Notes under the pieces: generated by a model
Database searches by the model: none
What the model was told of the DNA's origin: nothing
What the model saw: only the letters and a program-made list of their open reading frames with translations
Program-made: the position numbers and the translations under genes
NCBI GenBank assembly: GCA_916700875.1
Contig: CAKAKS010000034.1
Span: forward strand, 13,784,195-13,848,194
Source: Sebastes aleutianus
Lineage: Eukaryota > Chordata > Actinopteri > Perciformes > Sebastidae
Direction of reading: 5' to 3'
DNA: 64,000 bases
Part shown: piece by piece, positions 1-11,120 of the stretch
How the letters are laid out: every line of letters starts with the position of its first letter
Position numbering within the stretch: the stretch's first letter is position 1

Positions 1-110
1 GAGGTGGTGGAGGTGGTGGAGGAGAAAGGGGAGAGATCCACAGAAAAGGGCCTTGGGGGCATCCTGATACACATCCAGTACATTTCCATCTCCACATTAC
101 CTCTATGACT

Positions 111-306
111 CACGCACACACACACACGTATAAGACGGAAACACATAACAAATGTGTCCGCGCACATATGTAACACACACACACAAACACACCATTCCCA
201 CACCAAACATCAAAAAACACACACAACCCACGCACCCGCACTCACAAACACACACACACACACATAACACCCCCACACACACCGAGCAGCCACACACAAA
301 CACTTA
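111..306 (+). repeat. Degenerate CA-rich tract
   Basis: This is interrupted (CA)n sequence; the open frames here are artefacts of the repeat. Confidence 0.85.
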
Positions 307-919
307 CACGCAGAGTCTTCGTGCTCACCAAGGCGGTTGGTTTGTCAGGGGGGTTAGAATTTGCATGGCTGGGCAAATTTTCCTTGTGCTAAACTCTAAT
401 CAGCTCCTGTATCTCTCTCAGACACCTGCCCAGCAAAAAAAAAAACCTTAATATGCAAAACGCCTTCCCTCCCTCCTCCACTGCTGCAGCTCCTCCTCGG
501 CCAACAGAAGACTTATTCACCTGGCCTCCCTCACTCTTTTCCTCTCTGTCTGTCTTCTTGCAAATTTTCACATTTATGTATGCAAATAGGCTGTTCCCCT
601 TAAGCCTGTTTCAACAGTAGCTTCCTGGTGCCGGGAGAAGAATGAGAGTTTTGTCTGAGATGTGACGGGTAGGTTATGCTTCAGAAAGAAAAAAGGGGTT
701 AGTCCAGGGGGGGGGGAAGATGGCATGTTACCAGTGTTTGGGCAGGTACTAAGTCTTCCTAGGAAGTTGTTCTGTCAGTGTTTTTTCTCAGAAAGGTTAT
801 GTGAGTCACGCAAACCTGTCTAAAATCTCTGTTTCATTTCTTTAAAGTATCAGTCATACTTGTGTCAACCAGTTTACATTTGCTCTGCCTCATGTAGTTA
901 GATTTATAATACTGACTTT

Positions 920-1425
920 TTAAAGGCCCAGTGTGCAACAATTAGGGGGATCTATTTGCAGAAATGGAATATAATGTTAATAAGTATGTTTTCTTTAGTG
1001 TATAATCACCTGAAAATAAGAATTGTTTTGTTTGTGACCTTAGAATGAGCCGTTTATATAGAGCAGGTCTCCTCTCCACAGAGCTCGCCATGTTGCACTG
1101 CCATGCTTCCACAGTAGCCCAGAACGAAAAAAACAAACACTGTGAACCTTTCCTGTTTGGGACGGAGTCGATAACGTTACTTGCTCCCGTCGCCGCCGCT
1201 CTCTCTCTCTTGCTTCACCACTCACTTCCCACAAACACACACACACTCTCTACGCACTGGCTCTGCTCCAAATGGCTCTAGAGAGGGCCATTCACGTTTT
1301 TGAGTCGGCCACCGTAGCTCTCCAACACACTTGGCACACGGGAGAGGCTTCAGTTGGTTGCAATCTCCTCACCTCACTGTGCTAGATACCACAGGATCCT
1401 ACACACTCACTTCCTGGACCTTTAA
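920..1425 (-). mobile_element. TTAA-flanked MITE (piggyBac-like), copy A
   Basis: It is bounded by TTAA on both sides, with termini AGGCCCAGTGTGC and (reversed) AGGTCCAGGAAGTGAG. It matches the copy at 26652-27001 in reverse orientation: TTAGGGGGATCTAT, AATGAGCCGTTTATAT, GGCTCTAGAGAGGGCCATTC. It carries an extra CT-rich and CA-rich segment in the middle. TTAA target use is characteristic of piggyBac-type elements. Confidence 0.78.
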
Positions 1426-1845
1426 GGCACAAACAAAGTAAAACCTACGCTGAATGAAAGTCCAAAAATGTGTTTTGCTTATTGATTCTTCTCTTCAGTG
1501 TTTGACTGTGCAGAATGATGTATGTTTGACACTAGAAGTCTGCTGAAGGGGGAAGGTTTCTTCATGCTCACTGTAAATCTGAGTTTAACACGTGTACAAT
1601 ACGTACAAGCTTGATTTGGTGACATAACAACTAGTCTGGAAGCCATGTGGTCCAAAGTGTAACTTACACAAGTGTGACACTGATGGGCTTTTCAGTGAAG
1701 CGAGAAACATGTTTTCTCCAACAATGAACAATATTTGCATGTTCTGGATAATTGATGAGGGAGAGGGAATAAATCTATTTTTATAAATGCTAATTGAAAT
1801 TTATTTTTTGGAAAAAAGTATATATATATACAGCATGTCTTAGAA

Positions 1846-2097
1846 CAGTGGTTCCCAAACTTTATCACATCAAGCATACCTAAACTTACACCCGATTTGA
1901 TAAGATTTTATCCCAGGGTCCTCCATCTGATAGGATTTTTGCTTTTAGATGTTTTATTACACAAAGTGTATGAAACCCACGACCAAAATAGTCATACATT
2001 ATGTCATTGTGTTACTTATGGATGGAATTATTGTTAAAATAAATGACTCCCCTTTTTGCTGGGGACCCCGTCAAGGACCCCACTTTGAAAACCGCTG
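1846..2097 (+). mobile_element. Short hAT-like MITE with perfect 8-bp target duplication
   Basis: It starts CAGTGGTTCCCAAACTTT and ends TTTGAAAACCGCTG, imperfect inverted repeats with a CAG terminus. The octamer tcttagaa is exactly duplicated at 1838-1845 and 2098-2105. It is 252 bp with no coding capacity and sits in the last intron of the prox1-like gene. Confidence 0.88.
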
Positions 2098-3034
2098 TCT
2101 TAGAACACATCTTCTGTTCTGTGAAAGGGCAAAATCACAGACATATATCTATAAGAATCAAGTTTGTGAAGCGGTGTGTTTTTGGGGATATTATTTACTT
2201 CCATTTCCTGTTGTGGGTGTCAGGTGATTTACCATAAGCGGAGCATAATTTGATATGACAAGGAAAAATGTGCCCTGATTCCAGAATCAGGTACCTAAAT
2301 GATTAGAACAAAAAATACTGTTGTTATCCTTTTAACGCTGTTTTCCTGACGGTGCTTTGCTTTTACCAGTGGTGGTGTAAAAACCTAAACTTTTTTAAGG
2401 GTTGCAGGTGAAGAAGGGTCACTTTCCTCTTGATTTAAACTTATCTCCCCGTCACTAAACAAATAATTTATTGACGAGCAGCTGAACAGGAGGAATCGTG
2501 TCATTTTTCTTTGTGCTTTGCTCTGATGGACTTTGGGCTTATTGAGACCTCATATATACAAGTGCCTCTGCCTGCCAGAGTCTTTCAAAGCCTCCCTTAA
2601 GAGGGCTGAAGATGGATGTGGGGAAGTGTGTGTATGAGTGTGTGTGTGTGTGTTTGGGTGCACACAGAGGAGCCCCAGTGGACAAATAACGGAGAGCGAG
2701 AGATAGACGTAAACAGAGAGAAAGAGAGTGAAGCACTTTAAATGTGAGCGCTGCAAAACTCCCACTGCTCGCAAGGGCACTTCTCTCCTGCACGTCATCT
2801 CTCTTTCCCCCCTCTCTCTCCTTCCACCCTTCTTTCTCCCCTTCCCATTCCCTTTCTCCCTTCCTCCCTCCCTCCCTTCATCGCTTTCTCCTTTGTCTCC
2901 GAGCTCTCACCCTCTATCCCCTATCTATCCATCTCCCTCTTCCCCCTCTCCCCCCTCTTTCTCTCCCCTTCCTCTCACTAAAACAGTAGGACGCTTAACC
3001 TTGATAACAGTGAGATTTTTTCCCCCCTCAAAGT

Positions 3035-3035
<1 letters not shown>

Positions 3036-3073
<38 letters not shown>

Positions 3074-3358
3074 GAGAAGTGCTTTGCCAGCATGCCAGGC
3101 CGGTCCAAGGGACGGCTGTACCCTTCGAGGTGAACAGGACACTGGGAAATGCAGCAACAACAAAACACTCACACACATAGACTCGATCTCTCTGACAAAT
3201 ACACACACACACACACACACACGCGCACACACACACACAAACCCAGATCACTCCTTAACACAAGCCTTTTAAAGGTCTATTGTCAGCTGACATTGAGAGA
3301 GCACTGGCGATCCTCAAACACACACACACACACACACACACACATTTACACACACACA
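3036..3358 (+). repeat. Three (CA)n arrays in a 320-bp cluster
   Basis: Near-pure CA runs occupy 3036-3071, 3200-3240 and 3317-3358, separated by unique spacers, inside the last intron of the prox1-like gene. Confidence 0.9.
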
Positions 3359-3988
3359 GTAGCAAAAGGAGAAGTGCGGAAAATGGAACGTATTAAAGGT
3401 GAAGTTGCCTGCCGAGAATTTATGATACAATACACTGGAAGACACATAAACATCTCGCCGCAGATAGGTAAATGAGGACAGGGAAGTAAAATGCGGTTTC
3501 TCAAACACACACACTAAGAAGGGGAAATTAACAGTGAGGAAGAGGCAAACGAGCGAGGCGTCAGTAAGGTTTCTTCCTCATTAGGATGAGAGTTCCTCAC
3601 ACCTCTATATGGCTGAAACCTGTGAAGCACGCGTTAGAGAAAAATATATTTTCTCCATATTGCTGTCCAGTGAAAACCATGTAGCTCCAAATTTTCAGGT
3701 AAACTGAAGGATTGAGATGTTTTTCACAGGACAGCGACGATACACGTTATAGTACAGTGTGCCGAGTGCGGCAGGATGTACAAGAGACTTGAACTCAGCA
3801 TTGAGAACAGTCACAGCGAGGCGGTGTCAGAGAGGACACAGTGAGACGGTGTCACACTACCCGTCTGCATCACGAGGTATCAGGTGAAATTCAACGTTTT
3901 TTGATACGGGCCGCATTAGCTCTCAGCTCCTCCTCTCACATACAAACAATTCTTTTTTTTCTGCATTAAATTGTGTTGGTGTTTTTAC

Positions 3989-4183
3989 CTCGAAGTCATT
4001 GGCCTTGTTGTAGTGCATGTTGAGGGCTCGGAAGAGCTCGCTGTCGCGGCTGACGCCCAACTCCTCCACTCCGGTGACCCCGTCGTTGATGTTTTGGCGG
4101 GCGAACTTCTCCATCTGGATGTAGTAGAACTCCCTGAAGTTGCTGAACCACTTGATCAGCTGGGAGGTGATGCAGCGGTTAAA
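3989..4183 (-). CDS. prox1: prox1-like exon 4: homeodomain helix 3 and start of prospero domain (residues 732-796)
   Basis: This 195-nt exon encodes 65 residues from FNRCITSQLIKWFSNFREFY to ALNMHYNKANDFE. WFSNFREFYYIQMEK is the recognition-helix region and the hallmark of prospero homeodomains. The acceptor is CTCTCGTTCCAG (AG at 4185-4184) after a pyrimidine-rich tract, and the donor is GAG|GTAAAA (GT at 3988-3987). Reading past the donor gives VKTPTQFN, which is not family sequence, so the exon ends there. Compared with the near-invariant vertebrate PROX1 sequence recalled from memory, this exon has about nine changes (FARQN, GVTGVEELGVSRDSELF). These are clustered in the linker and early prospero domain, consistent with a diverged teleost duplicate. 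The next exon should begin VP(E/D) and lies outside the window. Confidence 0.96.
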
Positions 4184-6507
4184 CTGGAACGAGAGACGAA
4201 GAGGAGTTAGCACCGCTTAGGTTTTATTGAAAAAGCAAGAGATGTGAAATGGAATCTGTAAATATTTTTTCATGCAAGCAGTGTAGAGGAGAGGCTGTTA
4301 CGTCTAGAACCTTATTAAGCCTGAGAAGAAGCGTAAGGGTGACAGCGTGTCATTTCACATCAGGGTGTCGAGACGTGAGGTGATGACTTAAAAGACCGAG
4401 AGAGAAAGATAAAAGAGCAAGAAACAGGTCGTGGAGTGAGGGAAGATAATAGAGACATTAAGTAAGACAGCGAGCAAGGAAAGGGGGGAGGGAGTGTGTG
4501 TGAGAGTGTGTGTGTGGTTCATCCTCCCCACTGGGAGCAGACCTCCCCCCTATCATAACCCTGAGAGTGGAGAGAGAGGTGGGAGAGAGGGGGGGGCGAG
4601 ACCGCAAACACATAATTGACCAGAAAAACGATTAAGTCATCATCTGAAGCGCCCTGGCCCGCAGGGGGCTCAAACATGTACTTAACCCCGTTCACCAATT
4701 ACACCCTGATTCTCCTCCCCTCTCCGCACCTCTCAGGCAGGAAGAAAGGAGAAGAAAAAGAAGGAGAAAGAGAGGGGAAGACAGAGACGATAAGCGCTGC
4801 GGAGGGAGAAGGCTGTGGCTATCTGATCTGTGCCGCTCGGCTGGATTCAATAGGGCGAGGTAAACCTATTAAGAGCCTCGGCTGGTCCCGGCTCTTTTTC
4901 CGCCTGGTCTCAGCAGTGAAAACACACTGTCTAAACATCCAAACCACTAGATAAGGACCTCAGGGGCTCGGGATAGCTGCCGAGCTCAGTCACCCTAAAA
5001 TGCCCCACTGAAAGCTCTCATCAAACCCCTGAAAACATACAAATAACATCTTTACTTCTTTCCTCAGAAATGACATCTCATAAATTAAAAAATCTTAGCC
5101 AGTGAAAGCTTGATAGCCCTAACCATCACCCACACAGAGGCCTTCACTCCTCCCTCCCCTCTGCTCTTTTTGTGGTGCTGGAAGAATGGGGGGACAAAAC
5201 GCTACTAAATGCTGAGCGGACTGCTCGCTGGGGAGGCAGAGCGGTTTTGACATGGAGATTAGGCTCCGGCTATTGTTCGACAACACACAGACACGCACAA
5301 ACACGCACTCTTCGCGATCTGGCATGGCAGTCAAACACACACAAGCACACGAAGATGGGAGGGCGAGGCAGCGGAACAGAGAGATGTGGCAGGAAAGTTG
5401 GCGAATCAGGAAAGAGTCGGACCAAGGTGGGACGGGGCTAGAAAGGAGAGGGGCCGTGCCTTTCTGGAATGATCAGCAGATGACATAATGGCGGAGTGGA
5501 AAAGAATAAGTCCGCTTGACATTGTTTGGCAGGGGTTTGGGAGGGTGTATGTAGGGGGGGGGGGGAGCATGGTGGCTGTCCTAAAGTGCAGGGTGAGCAT
5601 AAATGGGGAAATGAGGGAGGGAGGAGAGGAGGACGGGTGCAGGTCAGCGCCGTCAGACAATGGCGTTTCGCTGGTGGAGGGGGGTGGGGGGTCGGAACGT
5701 GAGCAGTCAGCAAGCTGGGGTCGTGACATCGCAGTGTCAAACAAACAAACTACTGACACTTACAAATACACCGTCCGCACGGGTCTATTCTTAAACCCAC
5801 ACAATGTAGCAGACAGTCAGGAGTGTGACAGAGCACAAAAACATCCAAGTTGTCAGTGTAAAATAAAACCTTTTCCTCGTGTGCAAGATCAGAACAAGTC
5901 TCACCGGGTGTGAGCCTGAGACATTTAGTGAATTGGCGTCGCAGCATGTGTGCGTACATGCATGGGAGCGCGTGCGAGATTGAGCGCTACATACTGAGAT
6001 TAAAGTCAGGGAAAGAGTTGCCATCGCTCATGCAGGAGACCTTTGGTGTCACCGCAGCAGAGTGACGGATAGATTTGTCATTTGGACAAGGATTACTTTA
6101 TTATACGGACAGCTCCGGAGAAGATGTATTAGGGCCTGTGTGACTGAGCTGAACTGTGGCTCTATTACACAGCACACAGCACACAACAGATACAATATTT
6201 ACTGTGCATGCAGTTAAATACACTAAATTACATTATATCTGCATCAGCTGCAACCCAACACACTCAGGGACTCAATTTTGGCAAGTTCCCCCCTACAGCT
6301 TCCAGCAGTCTTGGTTCATTAAGTTGCCGGTGGGGGGACAGAGACCCCCTGATAGCGGCTAAAGACGAGTGTGTTCAGCGTAAAAGGAGGGAATCGGTTC
6401 AAAGGAGCGCATCACTGCGGCTCCTTAATCAGAGCTGGCAGGGGTCAGCCAGCACAGACATGAGATGCAGCGAGAAAAATGTGTGTTTGCGCATTAGAAG
6501 TGTGTAT

Positions 6508-6643
6508 AAGGGTGTGTGTGTGTGTGTGTGCGCCTGGCTGAGAGGCAGATGAGAGAGAGACAGCGAGAGCGTGTTTCTCACACTCACACTCAAGAGCCTG
6601 TGAAAGGTCAGCGCTTAGTGCTAACAGCACAAGATAGAAAGTG

Positions 6644-6678
<35 letters not shown>
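6508..6678 (+). repeat. (GT)n then (CA)n pair
   Basis: GT repeats lie at 6508-6530 and CA repeats at 6645-6678, so the transcript could pair the two as a hairpin. They are in intron 3. Confidence 0.8.
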
Positions 6679-6681
<3 letters not shown>

Positions 6682-7044
6682 GTTCTGCTCATGCACAGGC
6701 GCATACTTAAGTCCAGAATAGGAAAACACTCAAGTATCCTTGGTCTAAACTATATCAGTCGCCTGCCAACGGTATTCCGGCGCTTTGACCGTCGGTCCCA
6801 TACTTCGGCTAATTTATTAATATGTAGAATGAAATTAAAGTTCTGTCTCGTGGTTTAGGATGACGACGTTTGGCCGAAAAGCCAAAAGTGTGTCTCTCGC
6901 CAACACTTTCTCTGACACGGTGGTCAGCGTTGGAGCAGAAAGCACACAGATGACCTCAGAGTGCTAAGCTACGTCCAGAACAACCGGAGAGGAGAGCAGA
7001 AAGACAGAGAAGCCTGTACGGGCCTCCCCTCTCTCCCTCTCTTT

Positions 7045-7076
<32 letters not shown>

Positions 7077-7078
7077 CG
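7045..7078 (+). repeat. (CT)n microsatellite
   Basis: A pure CT run within a wider CT-rich tract in intron 3. Confidence 0.85.
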
Positions 7079-7769
7079 TAAGCCCCTTCACAGTCATCAG
7101 GGCTTTCCAACGTTTCCTGTTTTCGCAGGGGTGAATTGTGGGAGATAATCTCCGGCTGCCTATTGGCTGACTGCACACAAAAAGCGGGCCCTGGAAAGCG
7201 GGCTTTTGTTACTGCAGGCGACTCAAATCCAGCGGCTGGCTTTTCTTTCTCCCCGGCCCCGCCGAGGCACACATACCATGCCACACCATCAGCGAAAAAA
7301 AAGAAAAGAGAAGGAATGACATATAGAAAAGGGAAAACCCTCCTGACCTCCGCTACTCCACAGCACATGACTGGCCCAAATAGTGAAGCTTGTCGCTAAA
7401 AGAGCCACAGAGAGATAGATAAAGAAAGCAAGGTGTGAGTGTGTATATCTACAATACATGAAGGTCCAAACAAGCCTATAATGAATATACAGTACACACA
7501 CTATCTCATTACAAAAGGCAATAACCGTTGCTGACTTTATGAATTGACTGAATATCTTTATTTAATCTGTGCATTAATCTGTTATAATGAATCAAAACAA
7601 CATCTGCAATCACAATGAGACGTCTTAAAGCTAGCAAGATGATACTATAGGCTGAGGAACAATGGCATCTGTCAAAACATTTCACAAACACCAAAAGTCA
7701 AAAAAAAAAAAAGTCTTAAAAGGAGCTTAATGAAGGGGAACAACAGCCACGGCGTCCCCCCGGTTGTTA

Positions 7770-8130
7770 GGGCAGCCCACTTCCCACGTTCATTAGATTC
7801 TTGACAGTCAAGACCTGATTAGTCGAGACCTGATTAGCCTTCAAGACTTTTGTCTGAGGACAGCCACTTGCTAAGAGGCCGCGCTGGCTGCATCTAATTA
7901 GATGGTCAGTCTCATTCCCATACATGTCTACTAATTTACAGCTTGAGTCCATTGTCCTCCACTGAAAACAAACAATTGTGACTCATAATCCCCTTAACTA
8001 TCTTGACCTTGTTTAAGTATCTGATGAGGCCACCAAGAAGAGGCCGCCTCCCCGGGAGCGATTAGTCAGTGAAACTAAGTGGTTCAAATCTTAATTGTCG
8101 CTGCGATTGTTCAACGGCAAATAACATCGA
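7770..8130. promoter_or_regulatory. Candidate intronic enhancer with clustered ATTAG/TAAT motifs
   Basis: This is a unique, non-repetitive stretch in intron 3. It has a local direct repeat AGACCTGATTAG (at about 7811 and 7827), a palindromic TCTAATTAGA near 7893, another GCGATTAG near 8058, and ACAATTGT (a SOX-type palindrome) near 7972. Such homeodomain-core clusters are typical of developmental conserved noncoding elements. Conservation was not tested. Confidence 0.35.
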
Positions 8131-9059
8131 TATCAAATCAGTGGGATGCTTTAATATTGAGGAGTTTTGTAACGAGTCGACGTTTACAGGTGCTTACCCG
8201 CTTTGCCAACAACCTGACCAATGATGCGTTGAGAGAAAACCCTGTGACACCGCTAGTCATGGTTGGTGGCGAGGGGGCAGCTGGGAAAAAGGGGGACCTT
8301 TATCTTCTGATTTGAATAAGATGGCCTGGATATGTCACAGTGTTTACCCCTCCGTATGGTCCGAGAGGGGCGCGCACACACAAAACAACAACAACACGAA
8401 CAAGCTCGGCCGCGGCACACACTACAACGGCCATTGTGTTGTTGTTCTTGTTGTTTTTGTGCAGCTCGCATACTGTGCTTTGTTTTCCAAATTTCCTTCA
8501 TTAAACTCCCAGTAGAGCCAACGCTCATCCTTGCCATGTTCCCCCAAACCGACTCTTTTTTCTTCTACCCTCCCTCTATTATCAAACCATCCTCCCTACA
8601 CCTGCTCAGATAACCACTCCTCCGTCTCCAGGCTCCATCCTCCTCTCTGCCCTCTCCACCCCTCCATTACTCATCCCGCTAATACTCATCGGCTCTCTCC
8701 GGCTCCCTCATGTAAACCCATTCAACTTCCTCTTCTTTCATCTTTTGCATAAAACCATAACTTAGCGAGCGAGAGGGGCCTCGTTTCGATATAGACAAGC
8801 AGGCGCTTCAACTGAAGCCGGCACATCACAATTAATGAATCAAACGTCCCACTTTTAAAGCAGGCGCGCCGACAAATGTAAAAGTAAGAAATTAAGCAAA
8901 AGAAAAAAAAACGCGTTATCCATCTTTACACTTGTTACACGCAGCATGAAGGTACAACAAATGAAAATAGCCAAACGTAGACAGAAATGTGTACCAAAAT
9001 TAAAAAGGAAGATATTGGCAAAGGTTGTAAACTAAAAAAAAGGGCATGTTCACACTTAC

Positions 9060-9167
9060 CTTGACATCAGAGAAGAACATCTTGAGCATATTAGAGCTCG
9101 GGTAGCGGGTGTAGAAAAACATGAGCTTGGCCTTCTTCAGATGATTGGGAGAGAGACCCTCTTGGAT
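9060..9167 (-). CDS. prox1: prox1-like exon 3: start of the homeo-prospero domain (residues 696-731)
   Basis: This 108-nt exon encodes 36 residues, starting IQEGLSPNHLKKAK and ending MLKMFFSDVK. They form the first part of the divergent homeodomain that, with the prospero domain, makes a single DNA-binding unit. The acceptor CAG ends at 9168 and the donor is AAG|GTAAGTG (GT at 9059-9058), a standard U2-type site. Both boundaries are phase 0 and join ...SGSN to IQEG and DVK to FNRC, exactly where family members join. Vertebrate PROX1 reads TYFSDVK near the end of this exon (from memory), whereas this gene reads MFFSDVK. The exon is too short for length-based gene finding and was recognised by homology. 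Confidence 0.96.
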
Positions 9168-9191
9168 CTGGAAGTAGCTGCCGTTAAGGAC
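9168..9191 (-). other. U12-type branch site and 3' splice site of prox1 intron 2
   Basis: The minus strand carries GTCCTTAAC at 9191-9183, matching the U12 branch-site consensus TTCCTTAAC at 8 of 9 positions. The branch adenosine lies about 16 nt before the acceptor CAG ending at 9168, and there is no long pyrimidine tract between them. An earlier CAG at about 9179 is too close to the branch point and would break the frame. Confidence 0.88.
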
Positions 9192-10532
9192 ATTAACAAT
9201 TGTTTGGAGGGGAAACAACAAGATCAAGCAAATGTAGCTACTTATATTGATCACAAATACAACATGTACGTGCTGATAATTGGCTGTAAGATTGGCAAGA
9301 AATCACCATTTGGGTGATGGGTACCCAAATTTCCTTTCAGGCATGAGTGCAGGGCTGCTGGAGGGAGGGACGGGGGGGGTGGTGGGGGGGGGGGCTGAAG
9401 ACAGTGCACCAAAGCAAAACCATTTGCTTGCAATTAGCATCGTCCGTATCAGGTGTGAGAGCGTCACGGTAAATAAAACGCTGGCCAGCACTACAGCCGA
9501 TGCTTTTACATAAGGAGGCTCATTTCACAGTCAAAGCAAGCGAACGCCTTTGCCTACACCCCGCGCTAACCTCCTCCCAAAAAAAAAAAGGAAGAAGAAA
9601 AAAGGAGACATTTGCATATCACAGACAAAGACAGCAGTTAACGCCAGTGACGGGCAAGAAGGCCTAATGGCTTGGCGACAACGCATGCCAAGCTTGAATA
9701 TGACTGTCTGATATTGGCGTCATATCAGTGACAAAACAAGGTCTAGGAGAAAGTCCCAAACAACGAGGAAAACCTTCTCCCACTCGCATAAGGCCACATT
9801 CAGATGTCAGAGGCCTTGTTTTCCTAATGGATCGCCTGGATTGAACAGCAGAGAGGATGGAGATGGGCTGGTGGGGGCACCTTGAGGGATAGTGTGGTTC
9901 CAACCTTCAATTACATCCCCCTCCTCCTCCCTCTGCTCCACCCCTACCCCCCAGCCTCGCTGCCGCTGCCAAACCCTTGGAGGAGCAAAAGAAGGAGGAG
10001 GAGAAGGAGAAGAGGGGCTCTGAGGCTTTGGACTCAGCCAGTGATGGGGGGGACTGAAACACATCTGCGCCACCGAACGGCCCAAGCCATTTCCATGGTG
10101 AATTAACGGCCGTATAATGCATCTGATAATATCAATCTGGAGGATAAGACATTGAAAAGGGAACGGGGATGGGGGGGTGGAGGGGGCGGGCTGCATGTTA
10201 AAACCCCGGGCTGTTTCAACAAGGGTTTTCATCACGCTGAAGCAAGACAGGGGCTTTAAATTACACAGAAGACGCAGCCCCAAGTTTTCATGAAGACTGT
10301 TTACACTCGAGTGGATAAAATACATTGCTCGGCGTTATTTATGATCTACAGGGGTGGCTGTGATCGTTAAAATCAGTCAAGTGTCCAGATGTAGCTGTAA
10401 CTATAGAGTGGGAAGAAGGCATCAGCTGCTAGATTGGATTGCCCTTGGCCTCAGGGTTACACGGCAAAGCCAGCAAATACTGAACCACACTGGGTTGGCT
10501 CCTTAAAAACCCTGTCTACTTTGTCTGATTCA

Positions 10533-10534
10533 GC

Positions 10535-10565
<31 letters not shown>

Positions 10566-10582
10566 GGAGAGAGGGAGAGTTG
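10533..10582 (+). repeat. (GA)n microsatellite
   Basis: GA and GGGA repeats in intron 2; a second GA-rich tract follows at about 10721-10765. Confidence 0.85.
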
Positions 10583-10809
10583 GTTGTATACGCAGCGAGG
10601 GTCTTGTGGGGGAAACCCTGGCAGACTGGTGTTACTCTGTCAGGCCTGGCCAAAAGAGCAGCACTTCACTCTCCACACCACACCATCTGCTCCAAGTGGA
10701 GGGGATACAATGGATCCTCAGACAGAGAGAGAGAGAGGGAGAGAGAGAGAGACAGAAAAAGAGAGCTCTTTCTCAGTAAGGCAAGGTGGGATTTGTTTGC
10801 GGTGAAAGC

Positions 10810-11120
10810 TGCGCACTTACACTTAGATTAATTTGTTTTTGCTTTTTCAATTAGGATTAGCATCGCTTTCCCCTTATCACTGAAATTAAAAATGATTTTA
10901 AAACAAAGACGTCGAGGTTTTACCTCTCCAGCCATAAACACAATATCACCTCCCTTCAGACGACAATTAAGAAGCTTCATATCTCCTGATGAGGCATTTT
11001 CATCTCCAATTCACTCACAGCTTGCAAATGTAATTGTGATTGGACTTAGGGGTGGCGTGCAAGGCTATTATTTTGTCATGATGGTGCACTCATACCAGCT
11101 GGCCCACTGTTCGCCTGCCA
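10810..11120. promoter_or_regulatory. Candidate regulatory element in intron 2
   Basis: This unique AT-rich stretch has multiple homeodomain-like cores: TTAGATTAAT, CAATTAGGATTAG, ACAATTAAG and GTAATTGTGATTGG. It lacks repeat or coding character and contrasts with the flanking GA-repeat and low-complexity DNA. Its function is inference. Confidence 0.3.

Larger units (their letters stand above)
1..3988 (-). other. prox1 intron 4, partial (runs off the left edge)
   Basis: This noncoding stretch lies between the exon 4 donor and the missing last exon. It holds CA-rich sequence (111-306), a TTAA-flanked MITE (920-1425), a hAT-like MITE (1846-2097), a C/T-rich tract (about 2790-2980) and three (CA)n arrays (3036-3358). 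No prospero-domain codons (family motifs such as REFF or SWKKAIYK) are seen on the minus strand. Confidence 0.8.
4184..9059 (-). other. prox1 intron 3 (U2-type, 4,876 bp)
   Basis: The donor is GTAAGTG and the acceptor CTCTCGTTCCAG. The intron contains purine-rich low-complexity DNA (4380-4610), (GT)n and (CA)n near 6510 and 6645-6678, (CT)n at 7045-7078, and a unique stretch rich in ATTAG motifs at 7770-8130 that is listed separately as a candidate enhancer. No coding sequence was recognised. Confidence 0.88.

Noticed and set aside
3036..3358. Spaced CA arrays resembling a CRISPR-like repeat-spacer pattern
   Set aside because: They are simple dinucleotide repeats in a vertebrate intron, with no conserved repeat unit.
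5488..5913. 141-codon plus-strand frame and an overlapping 117-codon minus-strand frame
   Set aside because: Both are low-complexity, overlap each other and show no family resemblance.
9171..9180. Earlier CAG as the exon 3 acceptor
   Set aside because: It is about 6 nt from the branch site, too close for U12 splicing, and its use would shift the frame.
9807..10325. 172-codon open frame on the minus strand within intron 2
   Set aside because: It is proline/serine-rich by base composition, has no domain, and lies inside a well-supported intron. Treated as chance.
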